DNA of 64,000 nt from Portulaca oleracea (Eukaryota > Streptophyta > Magnoliopsida > Caryophyllales > Portulacaceae). Of the stretch, positions 1 to 11,681 are shown piece by piece; the first letter of the stretch is position 1; the number at the start of each line of letters is the position of its first letter. The notes beneath the pieces were generated by a model. That model was not told the DNA's origin, made no database searches, and worked only from the letters and a program-made list of their open reading frames with translations. The stretch is taken from NCBI GenBank assembly GCA_029582165.1, contig CM055868.1, positions 8,011,501-8,075,500 on the forward strand, read 5' to 3'. A program made the translations under genes and the position numbers.

Positions 1-456
1 TAGGAGCTACTAAAGTTGAGTTTAGTACCCGAAAGCCTTCTGTAGCGCGCTCCAAAATCTCGATTGAAATCTTGTGTCTCGATCATATACTATATCTTTT
101 GGGATTCCGTGCAGTCGGACAATCTCTTGAATGTATATATCTGCCAACTTATCTACCTTCCACCCTTCATGGATAGGAATAAAATGTGCCGACTTTGTAA
201 GGCGATCTACAATCACCCAGATGGCATTCCTTCTGGATACAGTGAGGGGCAATCCCATTATGAAATCCATAGAAATCGAATCCCATTTCCATGTGGGAAC
301 TTCCAAGGGTCTAAGTTCACCTGATGGTCGTTGATGCTCTGCCTTGACCCTTTGGCATGTTAAGCATTTATCCACATAGTTGGCTATGTCCCTCTTCATA
401 TTCGGCCACCAAAAGTTTTCCCTTAAATCTCTATACTGCATCATTAAAAGAATCAC
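1..456 (-). pseudogene. Ty3/gypsy retrotransposon pol fragment (integrase)
   Basis: The minus strand encodes the N-terminal part of a chromovirus-like integrase that would catalyse insertion of retrotransposon cDNA. Visible are a zinc-finger remnant (CLTCQRVKAEHQRP), the first core aspartate in SMDFIMGLP, the conserved WVIVDRLTKSAHFIP stretch and the second aspartate in DIVYDRDTRFQSRFW. The reading frame stops at 22-24. The adjacent frame continues with integrase-like residues to the window edge, so a one-base shift in the G run near 30 best explains the stop. The 5' side ends abruptly near 445, with no reverse transcriptase upstream, so this is a truncated copy. No LTR is visible. Family assignment is by motif recognition. 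Confidence 0.85.
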
Positions 457-1482
<1,026 letters not shown>

Positions 1483-1484
1483 GC

Positions 1485-1999
1485 GCGAAAATTTGATTCT
1501 AATAATCCCGACCTTCACGAATTGGACAGCAATAATTCCTAATATTAACTTGAATTCTGATAGTCCAAAAAAATAAAATTGGATTGTAGTGGTACCAAAT
1601 CCACCTCCACATTCGTATTATTCTTTTCATTCCTAGCCCATATTGTTTTTGTTTTTCTTTTCCGTTCCCGCCGCCAGAAAGATAATGAAGTGTAGTTACT
1701 AAAACAATTTTAAAATTTTTTTTTTTTGAGACTCCGAACAATTATTATGATTTTTTAAAATGAATAATGTGAAAAAATCATAAACAAATTGAAATTTTTT
1801 TTGCGAGAAATGCCATAAATTCATTAAAAATCGTGGTAAAGTGTTATACTAAGTTTTGAGTAAAATGCAACATAAATCTATGATATTTAGGGTATACTCT
1901 CGATGATGTCCCACTACAATCCATTTTTTTTTGACCACCTGAATTCAAATTGATAATATGAATTATTGCTATCAAATTCATGAAAGCCAGAATTATTAG

Positions 2000-2006
<7 letters not shown>
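1485..2006. mobile_element. MULE-type MITE, copy A (degenerate)
   Basis: This non-coding foldback element has diverged terminal inverted repeats of about 100 bases. The left side begins with ATTTGATTCTAATAATCC and the right side ends with ATTATTAGAATCCAAT. It is the reverse-complement relative of the copy at 17265-17796: interior blocks around the CGTGGTAAAGTGTTATA and ATCTATGATATTTAGGGTATACTC stretches (1834-1899) match that copy on the opposite strand. Its outermost bases run into microsatellites on both sides, so no target duplication can be read. Mutator-like assignment is taken from the better copy. Confidence 0.85.

Positions 2007-2067
<61 letters not shown>
2004..2067. repeat. (TA)n microsatellite, copia insertion target
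   Basis: This TA dinucleotide run separates MITE copy A from the copia 5' LTR. The run resumes after the 3' LTR at 7549-7565, which shows that the retrotransposon inserted into the microsatellite. Confidence 0.95.
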
Positions 2068-2071
<4 letters not shown>

Positions 2072-2669
2072 AAATAGTTAGTAAAAGTTTAGGGATCCTA
2101 GCTTGTCCCACATGGGTAGGCTACTAAAGTTTCCAACTCTCAAAAGAAATAAATAGGTTAATTCAAAATTGTCCCACATGGAGAGAATATCATATTCTCT
2201 ACGTCTTTATATATTAAAGAGTGTTATGGGTTCATAAATATATAAGCCTTGGTGTGGACTCACATGTGCTTGCATTAAGGTTCAATGCTACGCATTGAAC
2301 CGCACACGCACACGCGCGCGCGGCGTGGGCTATAGGGCGCTAGAGGCGCACTTGGCACTTGGCACTTGAGCAGAGAGCAAAAACAAATAATATAATTATC
2401 TGTTGCTCTTTTCTTTTCATTTTATCCTTTTGCCGGTTGGGGACAGTTGCTTTAGGGGATAAGATTCAACTGTCTAACAGTTTGAATCTATCCAGAATTC
2501 TATCCATTTCAATCAGAAGAATAGGGGATTTGTTTGCTATATATGAATCGATCCAGGACGCTTTGTTGTATCCTGGAGACACGAATTTGCATGAGGGGCA
2601 AATCTTGTCTTAAAGAAAGTGATCACATTCACGCCTCAAAGCATCAATCCCATCTCTGAATCTCTAACA
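2068..2669 (+). repeat. Copia 5' LTR (602 bp)
   Basis: Begins TGTTAAATAG and ends TCTCTAACA. Compared with the 3' LTR it lacks a 20-base segment near 2347 and has four extra bases near 2289. A candidate TATA box lies at 2239-2246. Confidence 0.97.
2239..2246 (+). promoter_or_regulatory. Candidate TATA box of copia LTR
   Basis: TATATAAG is the best TATA match in the LTR and would place transcription start near 2270-2280. This is inferred from sequence only. An alternative AT-rich box lies at about 2209-2216. Confidence 0.5.
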
Positions 2670-2686
2670 ATTTTAAGACAAGATTT
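2600..2686 (+). promoter_or_regulatory. Primer-binding position complementary to own LTR (15-bp inverted repeat)
   Basis: The bases just after the 5' LTR, 2672-2686 (TTTAAGACAAGATTT), are the exact reverse complement of 2600-2614 inside the LTR. The downstream arm starts two bases after the LTR end, where a tRNA-complementary site is expected. It has no TGG start, so it cannot pair with a tRNA CCA end. The transcript could fold into a 15-bp stem with a 57-base loop. The LTR arm is also intact in the 3' LTR (7479-7493). Confidence 0.8.
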
Positions 2687-2725
2687 CTATGGCCGATTCA
2701 GACACTGCATTCAGAATCATGAATC

Positions 2726-3340
2726 ATGAATCAAGATCTCGTAAGGCTTGACAAGTTTGATGGCACAAACTTCATGCGATGGAAGGACAAGATCTTATTC
2801 CTGTTGACAGCACTGAAGATTGCATACGTTCTGGATCCAAAGTTAGAGGATCTGCCGAATCCATCAAAGGAGGAACTAGAGAAAATGGATCATGCGGAGA
2901 TTCAAAAATTGAATGAAGCAAAGAAGAAACGGGAGGAAGACGAATTTCTGTGTAGAGGACACATTCTGCAAACCCTGTCAGTACGTCTGTATGAGTTGTA
3001 TGTTTCATGGAAGTCACCAAAGGACATCTGGAATGCCCTCGAAGAAAAGTACAACACAGAGAGACAAGGTACTGACAAATTTCTTATGATAAAGTACTTT
3101 GATTTTCAGATGTCAGATGATATACCTATTCTGGACCAAGTGCATGAGTTACAGGTTCTTGTCAATAGACTTCATGATCTTCAGGTTAAGATCTCAGAGT
3201 CACTTCAAGTGGGGGCGATTATTGCAAAATTGCCACCCACTTGGAACGACTACAGGAAGAAACTTCTGCACATGTTGAAAAAATACTCAGACATCTCAGG
3301 ATTGAGGAGGAAAATCGTAAAAGAGATGTTGTGTATTTAG
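2726..3340 (+). CDS. Copia gag (UBN2-type), truncated by frameshift
   Basis: The 204-codon frame starts at an ATG shortly after the leader and encodes a copia-type capsid protein that would package the element RNA. Recognisable features are the opening [16 protein letters not shown], the central [14 protein letters not shown] block and the [18 protein letters not shown] segment typical of this gag family. The frame then leaves the family pattern. The expected continuation ([14 protein letters not shown]) lies in the -1 frame from about 3286, so a net one-base loss near the A run at 3280-3285 is likely. No zinc knuckle (CX2CX4HX4C) is present in either frame before the protease, and the zinc-knuckle region appears deleted. 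Function in this copy is doubtful. Confidence 0.9.
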   Translation: MNQDLVRLDKFDGTNFMRWKDKILFLLTALKIAYVLDPKLEDLPNPSKEELEKMDHAEIQKLNEAKKKREEDEFLCRGHILQTLSVRLYELYVSWKSPKDIWNALEEKYNTERQGTDKFLMIKYFDFQMSDDIPILDQVHELQVLVNRLHDLQVKISESLQVGAIIAKLPPTWNDYRKKLLHMLKKYSDISGLRRKIVKEMLCI

Positions 3341-6300
3341 CCAACAGTTCAAAGGTTAATGTCGTGACTGAGGAGGAAAATCGTAAAAGAGATGTTGTGT
3401 ATGATACATGTGCCTCTATTCATGTTTGTTATGACAGGTCACAATTTAAAACTTATGAAGTTGTGGCAGATCGTGAGGTCCTCATGGGGAACAACACTCC
3501 GGCCAAAGTCCTTGGACTAGGAACGGTAGAGTTGAACTTCACATCAGGGAGGAAACTCACATTGATGAATGTCTTTCTTGTTCCAGATATGAGGAAGAAT
3601 CTAGTTTCAGGAAATATTCTGAATAAGAAGGGATTTGTAGTTGTAGTAGGTTCAAATCAGATTGTTATTACTAAGAACACTGTGTTTGTTGGCAAAGGTT
3701 ATGATTGTGAGGGCATGTTTAGACTAAGTTTGAATGAAATAAATGAAGTACCTAGTTCTACTTATCTTGTTGATTCTTATTCAGTTTGGCATGCAAGGCT
3801 AGGACATTTAAATTTCAATTCGTTGAAGTTTATGATCAAGGATGGGTATTTCTCTTGTCAGTCAGATTCAAATGTTTCTAAGTGTGAAATTTACACTCAG
3901 GCTAAATTCACTAAGAAACCTTTCCCTAAGGTTGAGAGAAATACACGAACTTTAGACTTAGTTCATTCTGACATATGTGAAATGAATGGAATGTTTACTA
4001 GGGGTGGTAAAAGATATTTTATCACATTCATTGATGATAGTTCGAGATACACTTATGTATATTTATTGCGAACTAAGGATGAAACATTCGACATATTCAA
4101 ATGCTATAAGGCTGAAGTTGAGAATCAAAAGGAAAAAAGAATTAAAATTCTAAGGAGTGATAGGGGAGGGGAGTATTTTCCAATTGAATTTGATGAATTC
4201 TGTGAGAACCATGGTATCATACATCAAAGAACAGCCCCTAGAACACCTCAACAGAATGGCCTTGCTGAAAGGAAAAATCAAACTTTATGTAATATGGTTA
4301 ATGCCATGATATTGAATGCTGATTTGCCAACAAATTTATGGGGGGAAGCACTCTTAACTGCGTGCCATGTCCATAATCGAATTCCTTCTAAGAAAACGAA
4401 GGTATCTCCATATGAGGTGTGGAAAGGAAGAAAGCCTAACATTAAATACTTCAAAGTGTGGGGGTGTATTGCCTATTATAGAGTTCCTGATCAAAAGAGG
4501 ACAAAGTTAGGCCCAAGGGCAATCAAGAGTATCTTTGTAGGTTATGCTGAAAATTCTAAAGCATATAGGCTGTTGGACTTACAATCTAATGTGATTGTAG
4601 AGACTAGAGATGCAGTGTTTTTTGAGAATACCTTTACGAAATCTAATGCATCACAACCAACACCTACAATTATGAATTCTCCTAAAATACCATTAGAAAG
4701 TACTACTTCTGGTTCAATTGACAAAAGTAATGAACTTGAGTCTGGTATAGAACCAAGAAGAAGCCAAAGGGTTAGAAAAACTAAAGATTTTGGACCGGAT
4801 TTTGTTTCCTCCATATCTATTGTTTTTCTAGTAGAGGGTAGCAGGACAGAAATATCAGATCAAATACCCATTATGCTAAATGTTGATGATGACCCTAAAA
4901 CATTTAGTGAGGCTATGACATCCAGAGATTCTGCATTCTGGAAGGAGGCAATAAATGATGAAATGGATTCAATATTGTCCAACAATACTTGGATTCTAGT
5001 TGACTTGCCTCCAGGTTCAAAACCAATAGGATGCAAATGGGTATTTAGGAGGAAGTACAATACTGATGGTTCTTTACAAACCTTTAAGGCTAGATTAGTA
5101 GCTAAAGGTTTTACTCAAAAGGAAGGTATCGATTACTTCGATACCTACGCTCCTGTAGCCAGAATTACATCCATTAGGATCCTGTTTGCATTGGCTTCAA
5201 TATTTAAGCTACATGTGCATCAGATGGATGTAAAAACGGCCTTTCTAAATGGAGATTTAGAAGAGGAGATTTATATGGAACAACATGAGGGTTTCATATT
5301 ACCAGGAAATGAAAAGAAGGTGTGTAAATTGGTTAAATCCTTATATGGATTGAAACAAGCGCCCAAACAGTGGCATGAAAAGTTTGATGTTGCGCTTCTT
5401 TCAAATGGTTTTCTCCATAATAACTCGGATAAATGTATTTATTCGAAGTTTACAGATTCTTATGGAGTTATTATATGTCTCTATGTTGATGACATGCTCA
5501 TTTTTGGAACCAATTTACATGGAATAAATGAAACTAAGAAGTATCTCACCTCTCAGTTTAAGATGAAGGATCTTACTAAAGCTGATACTATCTTAGGCAT
5601 AAAGGTTAAAAGGCATGATAAGGGTTTTGCCTTAAGTCGATCTCATTATATTGAGAAATTGTTGACTAAGTTCAAACATCTCAATATAAAGGATGCCAAA
5701 ACTCCCTATGATCCAAGTGTTCACTTAGTGGAGAACAATGGAAGAGCTGTCGCACAGTTGGAGTATGCTAGTGCTATAGGGAGTCTGATGTATGCAATGC
5801 ACTGTACAAAACCAGACATTGCATTTGCAGTGTGCAAATTATCTAGGTATACAAGTAAACCAAGTACAGAACATTGGAAGGCCATTGCAAGAGTACTTGG
5901 ATACTTGAAAAGGACAGTTGACTTTGGTCTCTTCTATAATGATTATCCATCTGTTTTAGAGGGATTCACAGATGCTAGTTGGATAACTAGCTCTAAAGAT
6001 AACAAGTCAACATCTGGGTGGATATTTACCCTAGGAGGAGGAGCCATTAGTTGGGCCTCTAAAAAGCAAACATGTATCTCACATTCCACTATGGAATCTG
6101 AGTTCATTGCTCTAGCAGCAGCAGGAAAGGAAGCTGAATGGATGAGGAACTTATTGATGGATATTAAGTTGTGGCCACAACCTATGTCAGCCACTTCTTT
6201 GTATTGCGATAGTCAGGCTACCATGTCTCGAGCTTATAGTAAAATCTATAATGGGAAGTCTAGACACATTAGTTTGAGACATGCATATGTGAAGGAGTTG

Positions 6301-6435
6301 ATTCAAGATGGTGTTATAACAATCACCTATGTTAAATCAACTCTAAATCTAGCAGACCCTTTGACTAAACGTTTGCCAAGGGACTTGGTGAAGAGCACCA
6401 CTGCTAGAATGGGTTTAAAATCCTTTAATGTATGA
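3241..6435 (+). CDS. Copia pol: protease-integrase-RT-RNase H, open but defective
   Basis: This long frame has no ATG near its start (the first is at 3484) and would be reached only through gag by a -1 shift. Domains in order are: protease (DTCASIHVC, residues 55-63, where the family has a glycine in place of the cysteine); the GAG-pre-integrase zinc region ([10 protein letters not shown] followed by CEIYTQAK, where the second cysteine of the CX2C pair is tyrosine, codon 3892-3894); the integrase core with aspartates in [10 protein letters not shown] and LRSDRGGEY and glutamate in AERKNQT; reverse transcriptase with [18 protein letters not shown] and YVDDM (5482-5496); and RNase H ([16 protein letters not shown]). 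Two ligand or active-site substitutions plus the frameshift suggest this copy cannot move by itself. Confidence 0.93.
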   Translation: MERLQEETSAHVEKILRHLRIEEENRKRDVVYLANSSKVNVVTEEENRKRDVVYDTCASIHVCYDRSQFKTYEVVADREVLMGNNTPAKVLGLGTVELNFTSGRKLTLMNVFLVPDMRKNLVSGNILNKKGFVVVVGSNQIVITKNTVFVGKGYDCEGMFRLSLNEINEVPSSTYLVDSYSVWHARLGHLNFNSLKFMIKDGYFSCQSDSNVSKCEIYTQAKFTKKPFPKVERNTRTLDLVHSDICEMNGMFTRGGKRYFITFIDDSSRYTYVYLLRTKDETFDIFKCYKAEVENQKEKRIKILRSDRGGEYFPIEFDEFCENHGIIHQRTAPRTPQQNGLAERKNQTLCNMVNAMILNADLPTNLWGEALLTACHVHNRIPSKKTKVSPYEVWKGRKPNIKYFKVWGCIAYYRVPDQKRTKLGPRAIKSIFVGYAENSKAYRLLDLQSNVIVETRDAVFFENTFTKSNASQPTPTIMNSPKIPLESTTSGSIDKSNELESGIEPRRSQRVRKTKDFGPDFVSSISIVFLVEGSRTEISDQIPIMLNVDDDPKTFSEAMTSRDSAFWKEAINDEMDSILSNNTWILVDLPPGSKPIGCKWVFRRKYNTDGSLQTFKARLVAKGFTQKEGIDYFDTYAPVARITSIRILFALASIFKLHVHQMDVKTAFLNGDLEEEIYMEQHEGFILPGNEKKVCKLVKSLYGLKQAPKQWHEKFDVALLSNGFLHNNSDKCIYSKFTDSYGVIICLYVDDMLIFGTNLHGINETKKYLTSQFKMKDLTKADTILGIKVKRHDKGFALSRSHYIEKLLTKFKHLNIKDAKTPYDPSVHLVENNGRAVAQLEYASAIGSLMYAMHCTKPDIAFAVCKLSRYTSKPSTEHWKAIARVLGYLKRTVDFGLFYNDYPSVLEGFTDASWITSSKDNKSTSGWIFTLGGGAISWASKKQTCISHSTMESEFIALAAAGKEAEWMRNLLMDIKLWPQPMSATSLYCDSQATMSRAYSKIYNGKSRHISLRHAYVKELIQDGVITITYVKSTLNLADPLTKRLPRDLVKSTTARMGLKSFNV
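3303..3402 (+). repeat. 34-bp direct repeat at gag-pol junction
   Basis: The 34 bases at 3303-3336 recur exactly at 3369-3402, giving an in-frame 66-base period. The repeat codes for [11 protein letters not shown] in the pol frame and sits where the zinc knuckle should be, at the edge of an apparent deletion. Confidence 0.95.
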
Positions 6436-6920
6436 TCTGTTGTAATAGGAACCCCACCTTACTCTAGTGAAAACTAGTTATAAGGTTTAAAGGGTAATAA
6501 CAAATTACAATAAGGTCAGTGGAGCACCATAAACAGGATATAGTGCATTTACTTATTAAGGAGGATGATTTTCACTCTTAATGGAATCCATAAAGGTATG
6601 GAATTCACCTATGCGAATATTAGAGTATGGCCGCTCTAAATAAGAGTTTTATGGGATTTTAACTCTTATACATATTCACAGAACCAGGATGAGCACAAGG
6701 CCATAATAGTGCTACAATAATAAGGCTTCTTCGAATTAGGTACGGTGCTGTGTGAGGTGTCTCCGGTACAAACATTAAAAGATTTGGTTTAAGCTATCTG
6801 GCCACCAAATACTTTGTTAGAACTTTGAAACACTTTCACTAACTGATGGTTTAATCATGTGATACCTTCAGGTAGGCAGTATCATAAAATGGATGTTAGG
6901 TGTTATAACTTTCACTAACT

Positions 6921-6930
6921 AGTGGGGGAT
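6921..6930 (+). promoter_or_regulatory. Polypurine tract of copia element
   Basis: AGTGGGGGAT lies directly before the 3' LTR and fits the plus-strand primer of LTR elements. Confidence 0.85.
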
Positions 6931-7548
6931 TGTTAAATAGTTAGTAAAAGTTTAGGGATCCTATCTTATCCCACATGGGTAGGCTACTAAAGTTTCCAAC
7001 TCTTAAAAGAAATAAATAGGTTAATTCAAAATTGTCCCACATGGAGAGAATATCATATTCTCTACCTCTTTATATATTAAAGAGTGTTATGGGTTTATAA
7101 ATATATAAGCCTTGATGTGGACTCACATGTGCTTGCATTAAGGTTCAATGCTATTGAACCGCACATGCACACGCGCGCGTGGCGTGGGCTATAGGGCGTT
7201 AGAGGCGCTTTTGGCGCTTATTAGGCGCACTTGGCACTTGGCACGTGAGCAGAGAGCAAAAGCAAATAATATAATTATCTGTTGCTCTTTTCTTTTCATT
7301 TTATCCTTTTGGCGGTTGGGGACAGTTGCTTTAGGGGATAAGATTCAACTGTCTAACAGTTTGAATCTATCCAGAATTCTATCCATTTCAATCAGAAGAA
7401 CAGGGGATTGGTTTGCTATATATGAATCGATCCAGGACGCTTTGTTGCATCCTGGAGACACGAATTTGCATGAGGGGCAAATCTTGTCTTAAAGAAAATG
7501 ATCACATTCACGCCTCAAAGCATCAATCCCATCTCTAAATCTCTAACA
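6931..7548 (+). repeat. Copia 3' LTR (618 bp)
   Basis: Begins TGTTAAATAG, ends TCTCTAACA, and is followed by the target duplication TATAT. It is about 97% identical to the 5' LTR by eye. Confidence 0.97.
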
Positions 7549-7553
7549 TATAT

Positions 7554-8168
7554 ATATATATATATCTTCCAAAGTCAATTCAATAATAGGCTTAGTGTGC
7601 ACTTCTAAATTCTAATTGTGGTTCACCATGCTCAATATCTAAGTTAACTAGTTAATATTTGTATAAATATATGGAAATTCATCCTAAAATGCATGTATAA
7701 ATAACAAAATTCATCTTATTCGAATGACCTAAAACCAAATTCATATTGAATCTAAATTTGCCGAAAATAACTAACACTAAATTTGTACATGCGTGAACGG
7801 ATTGAACTGAACTAAAATCAAATGTCTTTTTCCATACCTATTTATCTTAAAAGACCAGTTATTTGAAATATTAAAAATTAATGACACATAATCAATACGA
7901 ATAACCAAACCCATATAAACCAGTCAAAAGGGAGGAATAGAGCTTCCATTTGTATGCTTACTACTTGTCTCTTTCCGTTTGATTTTCATCCATCTCCATG
8001 AATAGGTTATGGTTTTGGAGGGAATTTGTGTCATTACTTTTTTTAGATGACTACGTTCATTTAATAAAGAGAGTGTCATTTTATGTTGGAGGGGCATGAC
8101 ATTAATCTCACAACTTGTAGGGTAATTGATCTTGAGGGACGGCCCACCAAGCAAATTGATAGAAAAAG
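7554..8168. other. Intergenic spacer between LTR elements
   Basis: No gene or repeat boundary was recognised apart from the end of the TA run. The five bases before the next LTR (AAAAG, 8164-8168) may be a target duplication for the element that follows. Confidence 0.5.
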
Positions 8169-9061
8169 TGTTGAAAAAAAAAACAATGGGATGGAGAAAC
8201 ACGCGCGGTCACACACAAGATGGAAGATGGGGGATCACTTGGGTGGTTAGGAGTCGAGGGCAATCCCGTCTCCCCTTAAAACTTATCCAATAGACAGTGA
8301 AAAGATTCAAGGGTAAAACCTAATTTCTTGTAAACAAAGTACAAGATTTCTCAATGACTCTCAAGAATGTTGTTACAGTTCAACTCCTTAGGAGTGTGTT
8401 GAAACTCTCTAGAATAGAAAAGATGATGATAGTGGGTGTGGATGAATGTGCAATTCATCCACCTTTTATAGTGATCTTAGGAGCCAACAAGTTAGTTAAA
8501 CTTGCCAATAACCAAGAGCATAATCCAAGGGATCAGTCAAATAATATCCCAAAACATGCTCAAATACAATTGACCAAAAACTAAATTGTGTCCTATGTTT
8601 GAATTTCTCTTCCGATTGGCGCTGAGCTTCAGGACTAAAAACTAAAATTGAAGCTATATCCACCTCTCTTATTCATGTCCGAGCTACTTATATATAGCCA
8701 TAAGTACCTTACGGTTTCTCCCACGATTCTTTGGGAGTAGCTCAAACCTTTAGGCCCAATGGTCAAATACAAATCAATTAAATCAAGAGATTACAAAATC
8801 AATCCCGACTGTACTCAACATGACCCGTGTTAGATCAGCACGGTCCGTGTTGAACTCAACACGACCCATGTTGGATCAACACGGTCCGTGTTGATCCAGT
8901 GCACAGAAATTGTGCTCGCTGTACATCAACACAGGTCGTGTCAGATTAGACACGATCCGTGTTGAACCTATTTTCCTTGTTAAGCTCATTTTTGATCTTC
9001 CGGTCGATCTTATGCTTATGTCTTATAGTTTATGCCTCTTAACTCTTGAAATACTCCAACA
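8169..9061 (-). repeat. 3' LTR of the LARD-like element (893 bp)
   Basis: Matches 13779-14471 over most of its length but keeps about 200 bases (roughly 8585-8780) missing from the other LTR. It contains several palindromes built on AACACGGTCCGTGTT. Confidence 0.88.
8815..8970. repeat. Cluster of LTR palindromes (ACACGGNCCGTGT type)
   Basis: At least five partly degenerate copies of an inverted motif, with half site CAACACGG and its complement CCGTGTTG, lie in about 150 bases. A shorter cluster is in the other LTR at 14268-14375. Dense dyad repeats in an LTR could be protein binding sites, but no factor can be named from sequence. Confidence 0.8.
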
Positions 9062-9105
9062 GTCCCCCGCCATTTCAAGTGTACCACTTGAAATAGCCGG
9101 GGAAC
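9062..9105 (-). promoter_or_regulatory. Polypurine tract within a near-perfect hairpin
   Basis: Arms 9062-9081 and 9085-9105 are inverted copies with few mismatches around a TAC spacer. One arm contains the polypurine tract GGCGGGGGAC (minus strand) next to the 3' LTR. In RNA the tract could be paired. Confidence 0.75.
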
Positions 9106-11035
9106 CCTCACTTAGGTAAAAATACCCTCGCCATACATTGCACACTCTAGAAAGATTCAACACTCGAGAAATCAAGGAGTTGTTATGCGTCAGGAAAGTG
9201 CCTTTCGACTTGAACTTTCATTTTGTGTACATAATTTCAATTAGTCTGGATGCATAAGTAGACAAGCTTTGAACTTTACATCCTTACTTGACTAATTGGA
9301 TACATAACATACACACAACCCAAAACCTTGCTTAAAATAAAGACACTATTTCAAACCGGCCATGTGTCTCATACCCTCTGCGAGAACAATCAATCCCAAC
9401 CCTAGGCTATCCGAAGCGACCCACTTCACGTCCTCACACAGGCACACATTTACGGCCCGTAGTAGAGCTCCCTATCTCATCGATTCAAAGTCTGTTAATG
9501 AGTCATAGACTCAAACCTCTTGAACATTACGGTTCTTGAGCATCACTTAACCTTGGGATGAATCATAAAATTGATGCTCCAATTGTCCAACGACGTCGTC
9601 AACCATTGAACTCAAGACTTGACCACATATGTCAAGTGTGAGTTGGAGCTCCATTGTTGACAATTTATAAGTGGGCTTTACTCCCATTCCCTTATCAAGG
9701 ATCACTAGATACTCTTGTGACCTTGCAAGAATTTGATCATGATACTTTTGAGCGCCTCTTTAACTAAGATCATTAGATAAATACATATCTTTCCATGACC
9801 TTACTTATCATGATCATCTCTTAAACATTTCTTTCCTTCATCATAATTGTGATTACACCATCACACTATAGGTTTAGGTAAGAAATACTTTACCACTTAT
9901 CATAGTACGACTAAACCATCGCATTATAAGAATAAGCTTTGGTAAACTTTTAAATATTGAGTTCATATTTGAACTTACAAACCGAATGCTTTAGTAGGTG
10001 ACAAAACCTTTAAACTATACATTCTTTTGCAATGCCAAAATCTCATGAACTCAAACCTTGATTATAACATTATCCAAATAACATGGATAATCCTCATAAT
10101 GCTTATAAAGAGATTACTATAACCTTGTCCAAGATGTTGGACTACTTGTATAGTTATCTTAAAAGAAATGCTTACAAGATCAAAATTTCTTTTGATTTTT
10201 CGCATTCTTTTCCTTATCACTATGTTTTCATCCAAGTACCTTGGATTACATAGCCACTACTTATACTTTAGAACAACCTTATAAATCAAATTAACATTTG
10301 ATTTTCCATGTTCTTCGTATAACTATATCCAAATAACTTTTGGATTTCATAGTTAAAACTTATCGCCTAAGAGCCTTGTAAATCAAATTATCATTTGATT
10401 TTCATGTTCTTTGAATAACTATATCCAAATAACTTTGACTTTCATAGTTATAGCCTTTGTATAAATCAAAATGGTATTTGATTTTCCATGGAAGACATCT
10501 CTTCCAAATTAAACTTGAAAAACCACTTAAGTTTCATGGAAATTAGATTCCATCTTATGTGTAACTTAAAACATTACACTTTCAACCATTTGCTACGTAC
10601 AAAAATTGAATATCATAAACTTGAATACCATATGTAATGAAACTTATTTCGTATCTTAACATTGGCTAGGCGAGAAAGAACCTCAATCGATCTTGAATGA
10701 TTATCTTATAGTTATATAACCTTTACTTATATGATCAAACGCCATTCTAATTAAGGTCATGTTTCCTTATGCATGATTAGATCCACTTCGTAAATATTAG
10801 ACCGTGGAACTCATAATCATTTGTCCCGTATGCCAATCTTACTCATAATATTAATCCATAAACCACTTAAGGATGGATCAACCAAATGTATATGAGAACC
10901 ATATGCATTTCCCTTTGTAGCAAACTTGATTGGATCCTACATATCAAACATGCAAACTTTTAATTAATAGACTATTAACAAATGAAGTAATGATCATCCA
11001 ATTTTATAACACATGAACTTAGCTAAACATCATTC
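9106..11035 (-). other. Non-coding interior of the LARD-like element, 3' half
   Basis: AT-rich, with a plus strand rich in A and C. I saw no frame with recognisable domains. A tandem duplication at 10265-10500 is listed separately. Confidence 0.7.
10265..10500. repeat. Degenerate tandem repeat, period about 105 bp
   Basis: A unit containing AAATCAAATTANCATTTG and then AACTATATCCAAATAACTTT occurs twice with partial flanking copies. It lies inside the element interior. Confidence 0.75.
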
Positions 11036-11043
11036 GTTCAAAA

Positions 11044-11673
11044 CAGGGGCGGAGCCAGAATATTTTGTTAGGGTGGGCCATAATATGACAATTTTTATAT
11101 TTGATGTCACTTGATACGTAGAGTATATAAAGGGAATACTACTATTAACTTATCAATGAGGCGTCGATGCAAACAAATTACTATTGTTTAATTTATCATT
11201 ATTATGAGACTAGTTCATACAATTGACATTATTATTGAGAGAATATTATTACTTAATTAATAGATAAGAGGATGTTTATAATTAAATTGCATAGCTTGAG
11301 ATTTTAGTTATTCTTAAAAAAATTCAATTTTTCCACATGTTTTGTTATAAAGCTATGCAATTTATAAAAGATTAGTAAATATATAACATCAAAATAGAAG
11401 TACCAAAAAATAGTATTAATAAAAAAATTTAAAAAATTCCTAAACAAACAAAACTAGAAAAAAAAATACACAGTTAGCCTGGCGTGATCTGCTGTAAATA
11501 AAAAGAAGCAATCTGCTTCTCAAGGGAGTCAAACAGAGACACAAATGACATGCATACAATAATACAAGCCATTGAACTACATGCGTTTTCACATAAAGGT
11601 TTGCAAAATTTACTGGATATTTCAATTGTAGGCTGGGCCATGGCACCGCTAGCCCCCCTTGGATCCGCTCCTA
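11044..11673. mobile_element. hAT-type non-autonomous element (630 bp) nested in the LARD-like element
   Basis: Flanked by a perfect 8-base duplication GTTCAAAA (11036-11043 and 11674-11681). Ends are CAGGGGCGGAGCCAG on the left and GGATCCGCTCCTA on the right, which are imperfect inverted repeats. No transposase is encoded. The 8-base duplication and end sequences fit hAT elements. Confidence 0.85.
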
Positions 11674-11681
11674 GTTCAAAA

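Larger units (their letters stand above)
2068..7548 (+). mobile_element. Ty1/copia LTR retrotransposon, nearly complete
   Basis: The element is bounded by LTRs 2068-2669 and 6931-7548 that start TGTTAAATAG and end TCTCTAACA. The target duplication is TATAT (2063-2067 and 7549-7553). Gag and pol occupy the interior in copia order: protease, integrase, reverse transcriptase, RNase H. Comparing the LTRs by eye gives about 17 substitutions over roughly 600 aligned bases, plus a 4-base and a 20-base indel, so the insertion is fairly recent. Coding defects are listed under gag and pol. The pol frame is otherwise open for over 1000 codons, which makes this copy defective rather than ancient. The primer binding site is unusual (2600-2686). 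Confidence 0.97.

Noticed and set aside
2600..2686. Classical Tf1-type self-priming from the transcript 5' end
   Set aside because: The LTR arm lies about 320 bases after the best TATA-based start, so it is not the RNA 5' end. Only a modified mechanism or a structural role is compatible.
3241..3340. Programmed -1 frameshifting between copia gag and pol
   Set aside because: The A run is not in the right phase for an X XXY YYZ slippery site, and copia elements usually have a single gag-pol frame. A one-base deletion is simpler.
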